Shown piece after piece: positions 53,303-62,473 of a stretch of DNA of 64,000 nt. The position numbers and the translations under genes were made by a program. Numbering within the stretch: the first letter of the stretch is position 1; every line of letters starts with the position of its first letter. The stretch spans positions 2,232,001 to 2,296,000 of the forward strand of contig OZ241336.1 in assembly GCA_965200115.1 (NCBI GenBank), read 5' to 3'. The notes beneath the pieces are model-generated. The model worked only from the letters and a program-made list of their open reading frames with translations. It was not told the DNA's origin and searched no databases. The stretch is from JAPOUP01 sp026708635. Its GTDB lineage: Bacteria; Pseudomonadota; Alphaproteobacteria; Rhodobacterales; Rhodobacteraceae.

Positions 53303-54057
53303 ATGGCTTCATAGCGGAGATCTGGCGCTATCCGGTTAAGGGTCACGGGCGGGAGGAGTTGGAGCGCATTCAGTTGACGAAAGGCGAATGTATCCCATGG
53401 GACCGTCGCTGGGCGGTCCTGCACGAGGCCGCGGAATTTGACGACGCGAATCCCGAGTGGAAACCCTGCGCGAATTTCTCGAGGGCCTGCAAGGCGCCGC
53501 TTCTGCAGGCCGTAGCGGCCAGATCCGATGTCGTCAGAAATCGGATAGCCTTCAGTCACCCAAGACTTGACGATCTGACGGTCGATCCTGACGACAGGCG
53601 CGATGCGGACCGTTTCATAGACTGGGTTCGGCCGCTCAGTCCGGCCGACAGAGCCTTTCCCGAGCGCCTCGTTCAGGTGCCGGGAAGGGGAATGACGGAT
53701 ACGGACTATCCCTCCGTTTCAATTATCAATCTCGCCAGCCACACCGAGGTCTCGCGGAAAGTCGGCCGCGAAATCTCCCATCTCCGCTGGCGCGGGAATA
53801 TCGTGCTCGACGGCCTGGATCCGTGGGAGGAGACACGCTGGCCAGGCCTCAGGCTGGTCGCTGGTCAGGCCGAACTTGAAATCGTCGAACCCACCGTCCG
53901 GTGCATGGCAACCGCCGCGAGCACACGTACCGGTCTTCGCGACGCCGATGTTCTCGGTGCGCTACAGGCCGGATGGGCGCACACGAGTATGGGCGTCTAC
54001 GCAACGGTGACCAAAACCGGCGAACTGCGCCGGGGTGATAGAATTGAACCCGTCTGA
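53299..54057 (+). CDS. MOSC-domain protein
   Basis: 252 aa. N-terminal MOSC_N-like segment (IAEIWRYPVKGHGREELERI; PWDRRWAVLHEA) and MOSC core (LRWRGNIVLDGLDPWEETRW; VEPTVRCMATAASTRTG with the conserved Cys). MOSC domains bind molybdenum or sulfur cofactors; substrate unknown. The yidC-MOSC-yihA order with 4-bp and 1-bp overlaps is a conserved alphaproteobacterial arrangement. Confidence 0.88.
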   Translation: MNGFIAEIWRYPVKGHGREELERIQLTKGECIPWDRRWAVLHEAAEFDDANPEWKPCANFSRACKAPLLQAVAARSDVVRNRIAFSHPRLDDLTVDPDDRRDADRFIDWVRPLSPADRAFPERLVQVPGRGMTDTDYPSVSIINLASHTEVSRKVGREISHLRWRGNIVLDGLDPWEETRWPGLRLVAGQAELEIVEPTVRCMATAASTRTGLRDADVLGALQAGWAHTSMGVYATVTKTGELRRGDRIEPV

Positions 54058-54707
54058 TGCAGATTGATTTCCCGGTAACCAAAATCGAGGATCCCGCACG
54101 GCTTGAGGCGGGTCGACGGCTGTTCTCGAAGACGGCCACGTTCGTCACCGGAGCCGCCACATTGCAGGGCCTGCCACCCGCCGATCGGACCGAGATCTGT
54201 TTCGCGGGAAGGTCGAATGCAGGAAAGTCATCCCTCATCAACGCATTGACCGGTCGAAGATCCCTCGCGCGGACATCGAACACTCCGGGCCGAACACAAC
54301 AGATCAATTTCTTTGACCTTGATGGACGGATCAATCTGGTCGATCTCCCCGGTTATGGCTTCGCCCGGGCACCGATTGAGGCCGTCGAGCGGTGGAACCG
54401 GCTTCAGAGAGCCTTCCTGGCCGGGCGCCCCAATCTGCGGCGAGCTTTCGTCCTGCTCGATGCGCGGCATGGCGTGAAGAAAGCGGATGAGGAGATCATG
54501 CGGCTTCTGGACAGATCAGCCCTCACATTCCAGGCCGTGCTGACAAAAACGGACAAGGTCAGGCATGACGCACTTGGAGGCATCCTGGACAACGTACGCA
54601 ACGAACTCGGCCGACATCCCGCGTCATTTCCCGGCATCGTGCTCACGTCCGCCGAAAAAGGCGATGGAATCGAGATCCTTCGCGCCGTTATCGCCGACAT
54701 TGAATAG
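54057..54707 (+). CDS. engB: Ribosome-biogenesis GTPase YihA/YsxC (EngB)
   Basis: 216 aa. G1 FAGRSNAGKSSLINAL, G2 TSNTPGRTQQINFF, G3 LVDLPGYGFARAP, G4 VLTKTDKV and G5 LTSAEKGDG are all present. It assists large ribosomal subunit assembly. ATG 54057 overlaps the MOSC stop by one base. Confidence 0.95.
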   Translation: MQIDFPVTKIEDPARLEAGRRLFSKTATFVTGAATLQGLPPADRTEICFAGRSNAGKSSLINALTGRRSLARTSNTPGRTQQINFFDLDGRINLVDLPGYGFARAPIEAVERWNRLQRAFLAGRPNLRRAFVLLDARHGVKKADEEIMRLLDRSALTFQAVLTKTDKVRHDALGGILDNVRNELGRHPASFPGIVLTSAEKGDGIEILRAVIADIE

Positions 54708-54765
54708 GGCCAACACAGCCGCTAGAAGCCACGAGACCTGAATTTTCCGCCCGGAAAGACATGCG

Positions 54766-55611
54766 ATGAACCAGGACTGGTCCGCGACCGCGCGAACGCT
54801 GAACAAAGCCCTGCCCTACCTGCAGCGCTATGACGGGGCCACCGTGGTCATAAAGTTCGGCGGTAACGCAATGGGTGATGACGTGGCGATGCGGAGTTTC
54901 GCCCGCGATATCGTGCTGATGGAGCAGGTAGGCATCAAGCCGGTGGTCGTCCATGGCGGCGGCCCCATGATCGACGAACAGCTCGCGCGTCTCGATATAC
55001 AATCGGAGTTCGTCGGCGGGAAACGGGTGACTGGCGCGGCCGCAGTCGAAGTCGTCGAGATGGTGCTGTCAGGCCGTGTGGGCAAACGGATCGTACAGGC
55101 GATCAATGCCGAGGGCGGGCGGGCGGTGGGCCTGTCCGGCAAGGATGCCAGCCTGATGGTCTGCACTCAAGCCGATCCCGAACTGGGCTTCGTCGGCAGA
55201 CCGTCGGAGATTGACCCGACCATCCTGCGCAATCTAGGAGATGCTGGAGTAATTCCCGTAATCGCGCCGATTGGCATGGGGCATGAAGGCGAGACGTACA
55301 ACGTCAACGGGGATACAGCCGCGGGAGCGATCGCGGCCGCTCTCAAGGCGGATCGACTGCTGCTTCTCACGGATGTGGAAGGCGTGAAAGGAGCGGACGG
55401 CAACCTGATCCCGCAGCTTACCCGGGCTCAGGTGGATGAGCTGACCCGCGGACATGTAATATCGGACGGCATGATCCCGAAGGCCGAAACCGCTCTCGTA
55501 GCGATGGAAGGCGGTGTCCGGGCCGTAGTGATTCTGGATGGCAGGGTGCCAAATGCATGTCTGCTCGAGCTTTTTACGGAACATGGAGCGGGAACGCTAA
55601 TCAAGGGCTGA
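54766..55611 (+). CDS. argB: Acetylglutamate kinase
   Basis: 281 aa. Second step of arginine biosynthesis. Amino-acid-kinase fold: VVIKFGGNAMGDDVAMRSFA, VVVHGGGPMIDEQLARLDI, FVGGKRVT, AVGLSGKDASLM and YNVNGDTAAGAIAAALKAD. Complete; follows engB by 58 bp, an order common in Rhodobacterales. Confidence 0.96.
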   Translation: MNQDWSATARTLNKALPYLQRYDGATVVIKFGGNAMGDDVAMRSFARDIVLMEQVGIKPVVVHGGGPMIDEQLARLDIQSEFVGGKRVTGAAAVEVVEMVLSGRVGKRIVQAINAEGGRAVGLSGKDASLMVCTQADPELGFVGRPSEIDPTILRNLGDAGVIPVIAPIGMGHEGETYNVNGDTAAGAIAAALKADRLLLLTDVEGVKGADGNLIPQLTRAQVDELTRGHVISDGMIPKAETALVAMEGGVRAVVILDGRVPNACLLELFTEHGAGTLIKG

Positions 55612-55790
55612 ACCGCGGTGGAGCGGCCGGTCGAGGAGGCCAGACCGGGACGGGTACTCTATAAGACGCACTAAGCGCCTCCCCTGAATTCCTCGATACC
55701 GTTGGGGGCACGTACGGCATCTAAGACCGGTGTGCCAGAAAATGGTCGCCTGAAGGACCGATTGGCATTTCATATGAGGACATCTGAGCC

Positions 55791-56300
55791 ATGCAACGAC
55801 GTCTGATCCTGGTCCGGCACGCGAAATCCAGCTGGGACAGCAGTGAACTCGACGATCACAAGCGACCGCTGAACGGCCGAGGACAGCGATCGGCGCTGAT
55901 GATCGGTACATGGCTGCGCGAAAAAGGCCGCTTGCCTGAGCGGGTGCTTTCCTCGGATTCGGCCCGTACGCGCGAGACCTGGCGACTGATCGAGGAAGAG
56001 CTGAACTCCGGGGCCGACGAGCGTTGGAGGCGGGCTCTTTACCACGCCGACGCACAAACCATGCTGGACACGCTACGTTCGGCGGGAAACGCGTCCACCA
56101 TCCTGATGATCGGCCACAATCCGGGAACCGCGATTTTCGCCAATATGATTGTTGAGCACCCGCCTCCGCATCCACGGTTCCGGGACTACCCAACAGCCGC
56201 GACTGCCAACATCGTATTCGCCGCCTCTCAGTGGATGGATATCGACTGGGGGTCGGGAACGGTCATCGACTTCGTAATCCCAAGAGAGCTTGGCGCCTGA
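55791..56300 (+). CDS. sixA: SixA-type histidine phosphatase
   Basis: 169 aa. The phosphohistidine motif is LVRHAKSSWD (R-H-A in place of R-H-G, normal for SixA), and GHNPGTAIF supplies the second His. RPLNGRGQRSALMIGTWLRE and LSSDSARTRETW are typical. It probably dephosphorylates phospho-His on signalling or PTS proteins. It ends 9 bp before an ISKra4 remnant. Confidence 0.85.
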   Translation: MQRRLILVRHAKSSWDSSELDDHKRPLNGRGQRSALMIGTWLREKGRLPERVLSSDSARTRETWRLIEEELNSGADERWRRALYHADAQTMLDTLRSAGNASTILMIGHNPGTAIFANMIVEHPPPHPRFRDYPTAATANIVFAASQWMDIDWGSGTVIDFVIPRELGA

Positions 56301-56308
56301 CATTACGG

Positions 56309-56605
56309 TCAGGTGACGAGATCCTGATTCGCCCGCCATTCGAGGATATCGGGCAGCCTGAAGTTCATTACACGGCCCCCGAGCGCGAGCATGGCGTTGG
56401 CACCCCTCTTTGAACAGCGCGTGCCGGGGCGCTTCAGCCGCAGCCCGAACGTTCGGCATCCGCCCTCGACGCCGCTTCCGACCTGGATGCCCCGCTCGCG
56501 GTACCGGTCGTACCCCATCCACTCCATGTTCCCGCGAAAATACCGCACGCACGCAGCGACCTCCCCGTGCTGGTCCCTGTCTTCCGCGGCGGTCAGGTGC
56601 GTTGC
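56309..56605 (-). pseudogene. ISKra4-family transposase, C-terminal fragment
   Basis: The minus strand reads HGEVAACVRYFRGNMEWMGY, DRYRERGIQVGSGVEGGCRT, FGLRLKRPGTRCSKRGANA and ILEWRANQD, the last ~90 residues of an ISKra4 transposase related to the intact one at 41.8-43.3 kb. One residue is lost in VGSGV-EGGCR and everything upstream is missing. Confidence 0.75.
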
Positions 56606-56691
56606 CCGGGACACGCCGCGCCTTGCGACGCAAGGAAGGGAGCCGACACAGGCACCCGATACCGCAAGACCGGAAACCGCGGATTGGATTA

Positions 56692-57573
56692 GGGCCCGTT
56701 GACAGTCATCCTGCGAATCGCCCGGTTTGATGCCATTTTCCGCTCCAATAACCGCCGGAACGGCGGCGCGACAGGCAACAACGGCATGGGCGAGCGGAAC
56801 GATGAACGCGGACAGGACGGTGCTGACCGACGGGATGCGGGCGCGGATCAAGGACACGCCTGCGGGCGGGAAGTCCGATCCCGGCGGCACGGCGGCGGAC
56901 AGCCGCCCCTTCGTGGAGGCCGTTCTCTGGCGGTTCCGCACGGGGTCGCCCTGGCGCGGCATCCCGGAGCGGTCCGGAAAGCGCAACAGCGTCTCCAGGC
57001 GGTTCCGGCGCCGGGTCCTTTCGGGGGTCTCCGGGCGCGTTTCCGACACCCTGTCCGGGGAGTCCGGCCCCGGGCGCGTGTCCGGCGGCGGCACGGTGGT
57101 CCAGGCGCACCGGAAGGCGGCGGGCTCAAAAGGGGGGGGCCGCGCCCAGGGGATCGGGCGCCCGGGAGGCGGCCTGACCACCGGGGCCGTGGCCGTGGTG
57201 GACGCCCTGGGATATCCCGTGAGGTTCGCGATCCTTCCCGGACAGGCGCACGACCCGAGGGGGTGCCGGATCTCCCCGGCGGCCTCCCGTTCGGGACCCC
57301 CGTCGGGGACGGGGCGTCCGGCGCCGACTGGCTGCTGGAGGATCTGGAGAGGCGCGGCGCGGAGGCGGTGATCCCGTCGAGGCGGAACCGGACGGCGCGG
57401 CGGGGGCGTGACCGGGACGTGTACGGCCGGCGGCGCCCGGTGGAGAGTTTCTTCGCCGGGACCGGGGAGTTCCGGGCGATCGCGACCCGGTACGACAGGA
57501 CCGACGGGAGCTTCGCCGCCGGGATTCACCCCGTCGCCGGAGTGGTCGCCGCGAGATGACTGTCAACGGGCCC
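56692..57573 (+). mobile_element. IS5-family (IS427 group) element, copy 2
   Basis: 882 bp with the same 13-bp inverted ends (GGGCCCGTTGACA) and flanking TA as copy 1. Transposase frames 56802-57371 and on to 57559: the homopolymer is A4G8 (57128-57139), which fuses the two ORFs in one frame, but a base is missing after GQAHD (near 57255), so the C-terminal part (GVPDLPGGLPFGTPVGDGA; RRPVESFFAGTGEF) is out of frame. Probably inactive. Confidence 0.85.
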
Positions 57574-57700
57574 TAGTCACGGTGTCGCTGACAGACGGAC
57601 CGACCTTCGATAAGACCGAGACGGATCTCGCTGCTATCCCACAGATGCCGGTCCGTTGACCCGCGTATCAATGCCACGCATCGCATTTCCGAACCTGGAT

Positions 57701-58681
57701 TCAGGCCGTTTGAGCTAAGTCGCAGATTTCAATCAATATACTCTCAAGCGCCTTTTGCGCACGTGACAGGCGTGCTCCCGCAGGAAAAACTGCCTCGAAA
57801 TTTGTTTCATAAGAAAAGACGTCCGGCAAAACGGGTTCGAGAAGGCCAGCCTCCAAGAAAGTAACTGCACATTGATCGGGTAAATGGCCAAGGAACTTAC
57901 CGGATAGGATCGCAGCTGCGATACCCTCCATATTTCCGCTGATTACGAAATTTCCCTTGGGTCGCAACTGGCCCGGTCGCAGGACGCCTCCGTAATAGGA
58001 CCGAGACGCATAATCGTATTCTTCAACTTCTTCCGCGGTGGGGTCAGCTTTTCTGGAAAACAACGGGTGTCCCTGACCGCAATACAGAACCTGGCGTTCC
58101 TTAAACAGCCTTACATATCTAAGGCCCGGCGCGTGACTGGGGAAAGTGTGGATGCCCATATGCAGTCTTTCTTCCAGCACGAGGCGTTCTATTTCCAATG
58201 GCTCCATCACCGTTAAGTCCAATACCACCGCAGGCAGGTCCGCACGCAAACGGGCAATCAGGTCGGTATATGGAAAGTCGGGATTGCCCAGCAAGGCATC
58301 CGCGGTTGCAACCCGAAGCTCACCCGAGATATCGCCCCGAAGACTTCGAGCACGGCTTACGAAATCCTCGCAGTCGCTCAGCAGTTCCTTGGCAAAACGA
58401 TAGATCTCGCGCCCTTCTTCGGTAAGAGCAAAACCGGCGCGGCCTCGGCGGCATAGCCGCATGCCCAGACGCGTTTCCAGATCGATCATCTGCGTGCTGA
58501 TCGTGGACTGGCTGACATTCAGCGTGAGTTGTGCCCGTGAGAACCCTCCAGCCTCCGCCACGGCGACAAATACACGCAACAGATGCAGGTCAGTGGTCGA
58601 GAGTGCGTTGAGAATGATCCCATTCCTTCGATAGTCATCGATGTATTTATTCAATATTCGGCGTTGTTTAGGTGTAAACAA
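57701..58681 (-). CDS. LysR-family transcriptional regulator
   Basis: 326 aa. The HTH begins at LHLLRVFVAVAEAGGFSRAQ with LTLNVSQSTISTQMIDLETR, followed by a LysR_substrate effector domain (GELRVATADALLGNPDFPYT and further on GHLPDQCAVTFLEAGLLEPV). The frame opens with TTG 58681, about 30 residues before the usual LysR start, so translation may begin later. It lies 41 bp from, and divergent to, the ureohydrolase gene, the classic arrangement for a LysR activator of that operon. Confidence 0.88.
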   Translation of the reverse strand: MFTPKQRRILNKYIDDYRRNGIILNALSTTDLHLLRVFVAVAEAGGFSRAQLTLNVSQSTISTQMIDLETRLGMRLCRRGRAGFALTEEGREIYRFAKELLSDCEDFVSRARSLRGDISGELRVATADALLGNPDFPYTDLIARLRADLPAVVLDLTVMEPLEIERLVLEERLHMGIHTFPSHAPGLRYVRLFKERQVLYCGQGHPLFSRKADPTAEEVEEYDYASRSYYGGVLRPGQLRPKGNFVISGNMEGIAAAILSGKFLGHLPDQCAVTFLEAGLLEPVLPDVFSYETNFEAVFPAGARLSRAQKALESILIEICDLAQTA

Positions 58682-58722
58682 GGGGGAAATTTGACCTCAA
58701 TACCAAGATAAGGTCTGAAACC

Positions 58723-59670
58723 GTGAATGACTTTACGCCCCCTACCCTACCCGACATGTTCGCCCCCAGATATTCGGAATTGGCGACGTTTATGCGCGCT
58801 CCGGTCGCGACCAGCCTGAAGAATGTTGATATCGGTCTTATTGGCATCCCCTATGACGGCGCGCTGACAAACCGTCCGGGTACCCGTCACGGACCGCGCG
58901 AAGTACGCAACCAGTCCAGCCTAATGCGCGCGATTAACCACGCAACGCGCGTGAACCCCTACGATCTGTGCCGAGTTGCGGATATGGGCGATGTCCGGTT
59001 CAGCACGGTATTTGATATTGAAAGGACCCATGCCGAGATTGCCACGTTTGTGGCCGCTATGGTCCGCGAAGATGTTACACCGCTGTCCTGTGGAGGTGAC
59101 CATTCAGTGACCCTGCCAATTCTGCGCGCCATAGCCAAAGAGCCGGTGGCGTTGCTGCATATCGATGCCCATACAGACACCTGGGACAGTTTTCAGGGCT
59201 CAAAGTTTAACCACGGTGCCCCATTCCGACGCGCACATGAAGAAGGCCTAATCGATCCGGCCAAAACCGTTCAGATCGGCATTCGGGGTGCGCAGAACGT
59301 CTCGGAAGGGTGGGATTATTCCGAACAGGCCGGAATGCGGGTGATTTTCATCGAAGAGGTCATGGAGCGTGGCATTGACGCGATCGTAAGCGAAACCCGC
59401 AAGATCATCGGAGACACACCCGTCTATCTTAGTTTTGACATCGACAGCATCGATCCGGCCTTTGCGCCCGGAACCGGCACTCCGGAAATCGCAGGGTTAT
59501 CAACCTATGACGCGCTTGCCTTGATCCGAGGGCACCGAGGGCTGAACTATGTTGGTGCGGATATGGTCGAGGTCTCACCGCCATTCGACGTCGGCGGCGT
59601 CACGGCCTTGGCCGGGGCGACAATCATGTATGAGCTTCTGTGCGTACTGGCCGAAGCCAAACGCTCATAA
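58723..59670 (+). CDS. Ureohydrolase, agmatinase/guanidinobutyrase family
   Basis: 315 aa with GTG start (58723). Binuclear-manganese signatures: CGGDHSVTLPIL, LLHIDAHTDTWD and LSFDIDSIDPAFAPGTGTPE, with NHGAPFRRAHEEG, which is typical of agmatinase-type rather than arginase-type enzymes. It hydrolyses a guanidino compound to urea plus an amine; agmatine, guanidinobutyrate, guanidinopropionate or related compounds are all possible. Its stop overlaps the start of the kinase gene (TAATG), so the next enzyme probably works in the same pathway. Confidence 0.9.
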   Translation: MNDFTPPTLPDMFAPRYSELATFMRAPVATSLKNVDIGLIGIPYDGALTNRPGTRHGPREVRNQSSLMRAINHATRVNPYDLCRVADMGDVRFSTVFDIERTHAEIATFVAAMVREDVTPLSCGGDHSVTLPILRAIAKEPVALLHIDAHTDTWDSFQGSKFNHGAPFRRAHEEGLIDPAKTVQIGIRGAQNVSEGWDYSEQAGMRVIFIEEVMERGIDAIVSETRKIIGDTPVYLSFDIDSIDPAFAPGTGTPEIAGLSTYDALALIRGHRGLNYVGADMVEVSPPFDVGGVTALAGATIMYELLCVLAEAKRS

Positions 59671-60734
59671 TGAACGCCGACCGACTGAAAACAGCGGAAC
59701 GGGGCGGCTTATCGGGCTCTTATGTTCCCATGACGGAACCCCGGGCGCGGGCTCTGTTGCATGAGCGCTACGGAATGACCGGCGATCTGAAACGCTTTGC
59801 TACTGAAAAAGACGACACGTTCCGCGTAACCTCACAGGACGGTCAGAAATTTGTGCTCAAGGTCGCCAATTCGACCGAGCCTTGGGATGAGATTGACTTC
59901 CAGAACGGTATACTTCGCCACGCCAGAACACGCGACCCCAACATCCCGGTCCCCGTCTTGATCCCGAATAGCAGCGGCGAGGATATGTTCACTATCACCG
60001 ATGTGGACGAATCCAGCCGTATCGTGAGGGTACTGAACTTTATTGAAGGGATGCCGCTAAGCGAAACTGACTCAAAACCTGCCGAGCGAATCCTGATCGG
60101 TCGGATGCTAGCGCGGTTACGGCTGGCGACCGAGGGTTTCTCTCATCCCGCAGAAAATCGGAAATATGCCTGGGACGTGCAGCATCTTCTGACGCTTGAG
60201 TATTTGCTGGATGAGGTTGACGAGCCTGAAGAAAGAAAGGTTTTGGCTGCTGGGCTGGAGCGGTTCCGGATGATTGCACCTCGGATGCGCAGGTTGCGCC
60301 AACAGATTCTACATAACGATTTCAGCAAGTCCAACATCATCGTTGACCACGATGACCCAAATTTTGTCAAAGGGGTCATAGACTTCGGAGACTCGGTCAA
60401 AACCGCGATCGCCATTGACGTCTCAACCGCCTGCCTGAACCAGTTGCCAGAGACACCCAATGAAGACCTGTTCTGGCGCGCACGTGATATAATTCAGGGC
60501 TATCTACAGGTTGCCGACCTGACTGCTGAAGAATTAAATCTGATCCCTCATCTGACGATGGGCCGCGTCGTTACGCGGGCCTTGCTGACTCTTTGGCGCA
60601 AAAAGCTGTTTCCGGAAAATGAAATCTATATCATGCGTAACACTTATCAGGGCTGGCATCAACTGGACTGGTTTCTGCGCCGCAGCCCAGACGAGGTTTC
60701 CGATATTTTACTTCCTTTTGTCAACTTAAGGTAA
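59670..60734 (+). CDS. APH/hydroxylysine-kinase-like phosphotransferase
   Basis: 354 aa from ATG 59670. Protein-kinase-like fold of the aminoglycoside/choline kinase family: FRVTSQDGQKFVLKVAN (ATP Lys), LHNDFSKSNIIVD (HxDxxxxN catalytic loop) and GVIDFGDSVKTAIAID (metal-binding D). The length and its placement before a class-III PLP enzyme recall the hydroxylysine kinase/AGXT2L2-type kinase-phospholyase pair. The likely role is phosphorylating a hydroxyl on the amine released by the ureohydrolase. Antibiotic resistance is less likely in this context. Confidence 0.85.
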   Translation: MNADRLKTAERGGLSGSYVPMTEPRARALLHERYGMTGDLKRFATEKDDTFRVTSQDGQKFVLKVANSTEPWDEIDFQNGILRHARTRDPNIPVPVLIPNSSGEDMFTITDVDESSRIVRVLNFIEGMPLSETDSKPAERILIGRMLARLRLATEGFSHPAENRKYAWDVQHLLTLEYLLDEVDEPEERKVLAAGLERFRMIAPRMRRLRQQILHNDFSKSNIIVDHDDPNFVKGVIDFGDSVKTAIAIDVSTACLNQLPETPNEDLFWRARDIIQGYLQVADLTAEELNLIPHLTMGRVVTRALLTLWRKKLFPENEIYIMRNTYQGWHQLDWFLRRSPDEVSDILLPFVNLR

Positions 60735-60741
60735 AGTCGTC

Positions 60742-62082
60742 ATGACGACCACCAAACCCCGTGGAAAGATGAATAACAGCTTTGATCCGGCCAAAACTAA
60801 CGATCTGAATGAAATAACACGGTCGGTTGTCGAACGTCGGGCAAAGCTCCTAGGTCCGGCCTATCGCCTTTTCTATGCAGACCCCGTGGAATTCACCCGG
60901 GCCGAAGGTGTGTTTCTTTATGACAGATACGGGAACGAGTATCTGGACGCCTATAACAACGTCGTATCGGTGGGTCACTGCCATCCTTACGTAAATGGCC
61001 GCATTCAAGAGCAGATGGCTCAGCTCTGCACGCACACCCGGTATCTGCAGGACAGTATTCTTGACATGGCCGATACCTTGTTAGCCACATTCGAAGACGA
61101 GATTGGCCATGTCATGTTCACCTGCACCGGGTCCGAGGCCAACGATCTGGCCTTGCGCATGGCCAAGTATCACACGGGCAACGAAGGCATCATCGTCACC
61201 TCCGAAGCGTATCATGGCAATTCCGAGCTGACCTCAGGCTTCTCTCCGTCACTGGGAGCGAATTCCCGGTTGGGCACATGGGTCCGTCGGGTTCCGGCCC
61301 CGGACACTTACCGTGTGGATACCAACAATTTGGGCGAATGGCTCGCGACCCGACTCTCTGAACAGATCCATGATTTGCATCGCCACGGACAGGGGCTGGC
61401 GGCCTTTGTGGCCGACTCCCTGTTCACGTCGGATGGAATATTCACGCATGATCCAGGCATCCTTGCGCCGGTTCTCGATGTGGTCCGCGATGCTGGCGGG
61501 ATTTTTGTAGCCGACGAAGTCCAATGCGGTCTCGCCCGAACCGGCAGCCACATGTGGGGATATCAGCGGCACGGCGTTGTGCCTGACATTGTGAGCTTAG
61601 GCAAACCCATGGGCAACGGATACCCCGTTGCTGGCATTGCCGTGCGCCCCGAGGTGGCGGAAGCCTTCGGCCACGACATGCGCTATTTCAACACTTTTGG
61701 TGGCAACACCGTCGCAATGTCCGCCGCCAAGGCGACGCTTGAAGTCATTCAGCGCGAAAACCTGATGCAGAATTGCGCCACTGTGGGCCAGCAATTGCTG
61801 GACGGCCTAAACCAACTGGTCACAACAGATGAGCGAATTGGAGATATCCGTGGTGCGGGATTGTACCAAGGGGTCGAGATGGTGCACGATCCGCACAGCA
61901 AAACTCCGAACGGAGCGCGTGCCACCGCGTTGGTCAATGAATTGCGCCAAAGACGGGTCTTGATCTCGGCAACCGGCTATCATGGAAACATCCTCAAGAT
62001 TCGTCCGCAACTGTGTTTCCAGCCCGCTCACGTCGATCGGTTTCTGACCGAGTTTGAAAGTGCCTTAAAAACCGTATCCTAA
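60742..62082 (+). CDS. Class-III PLP aminotransferase or phospho-lyase
   Basis: 446 aa. DAYNNVVSVGHCHPYVNGRI, FTCTGSEANDLALRMAKYH (PLP phosphate site), FVADEVQCGLARTGSHMWG (Asp and Gln contacting PLP), SLGKPMGNGYPVAG (Schiff-base Lys) and FNTFGGNTVAMSAAK. Best matched in style to the AGXT2/ETNPPL group, in which members eliminate phosphate and ammonia from phospho-hydroxy amines; ordinary omega-transaminase activity is the alternative. It starts 7 bp after the kinase stop. ATG 60769 is a possible later start. Confidence 0.88.
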   Translation: MTTTKPRGKMNNSFDPAKTNDLNEITRSVVERRAKLLGPAYRLFYADPVEFTRAEGVFLYDRYGNEYLDAYNNVVSVGHCHPYVNGRIQEQMAQLCTHTRYLQDSILDMADTLLATFEDEIGHVMFTCTGSEANDLALRMAKYHTGNEGIIVTSEAYHGNSELTSGFSPSLGANSRLGTWVRRVPAPDTYRVDTNNLGEWLATRLSEQIHDLHRHGQGLAAFVADSLFTSDGIFTHDPGILAPVLDVVRDAGGIFVADEVQCGLARTGSHMWGYQRHGVVPDIVSLGKPMGNGYPVAGIAVRPEVAEAFGHDMRYFNTFGGNTVAMSAAKATLEVIQRENLMQNCATVGQQLLDGLNQLVTTDERIGDIRGAGLYQGVEMVHDPHSKTPNGARATALVNELRQRRVLISATGYHGNILKIRPQLCFQPAHVDRFLTEFESALKTVS

Positions 62083-62248
62083 GCCAAAATATTGGCAGAT
62101 CACCGTGGTTCCGCGGGTTTATCGCTATAATTGTCGATATTTAAGTCGTGTTTCCGTTATTTTATTGGCTCTGACGCCCTTGTTTCCTTGGTCGAAACAC
62201 GGGTTTGAAAGCAAGGCCCCCTTTTTTAACAACCCCGGCGCCACTCCG

Positions 62249-62319
62249 AAGCGCAACGCCCGGCCCTTTCCGGAGCGAGGGCGGAGCCCGAGCGGAGGGA
62301 AGGGCCGGGCGTTGCGCTT
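62249..62319. repeat. Perfect 20-bp inverted repeat, possible terminator
   Basis: aagcgcaacgcccggccctt (62249-62268) is exactly repeated in inverse at 62300-62319 with a 31-nt loop, followed by only four T. It lies 167 bp after the PLP gene within the 62083-62473 intergenic stretch, which has no other feature I recognise. It may serve as a transcription terminator or be a REP-type palindrome. Confidence 0.5.
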
Positions 62320-62473
62320 TTCGCGCCCTCCGACCCCCCCGATTCCGCACGGAAACGGCTCGGTCCCTTTGGATCCGAGCCTAACCGGCCCCTCCGGGCG
62401 GCGCAAGGCATGCCTGCGGGCGCGCCGGGGACGGCCCGCGGCGCGTGGAGGGCGATCCGCCCGGGGCTTTCCC

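Noticed and set aside
57660..58722. Guanidine riboswitch ahead of the ureohydrolase
   Set aside because: Only 41 bp separate the divergent LysR and ureohydrolase genes, too short for a guanidine riboswitch, and no conserved ACGR-type loops are seen.
59670..60734. Aminoglycoside resistance gene
   Set aside because: The APH fold is shared by many small-molecule kinases; translational coupling to a ureohydrolase and proximity to a PLP enzyme point to catabolism.
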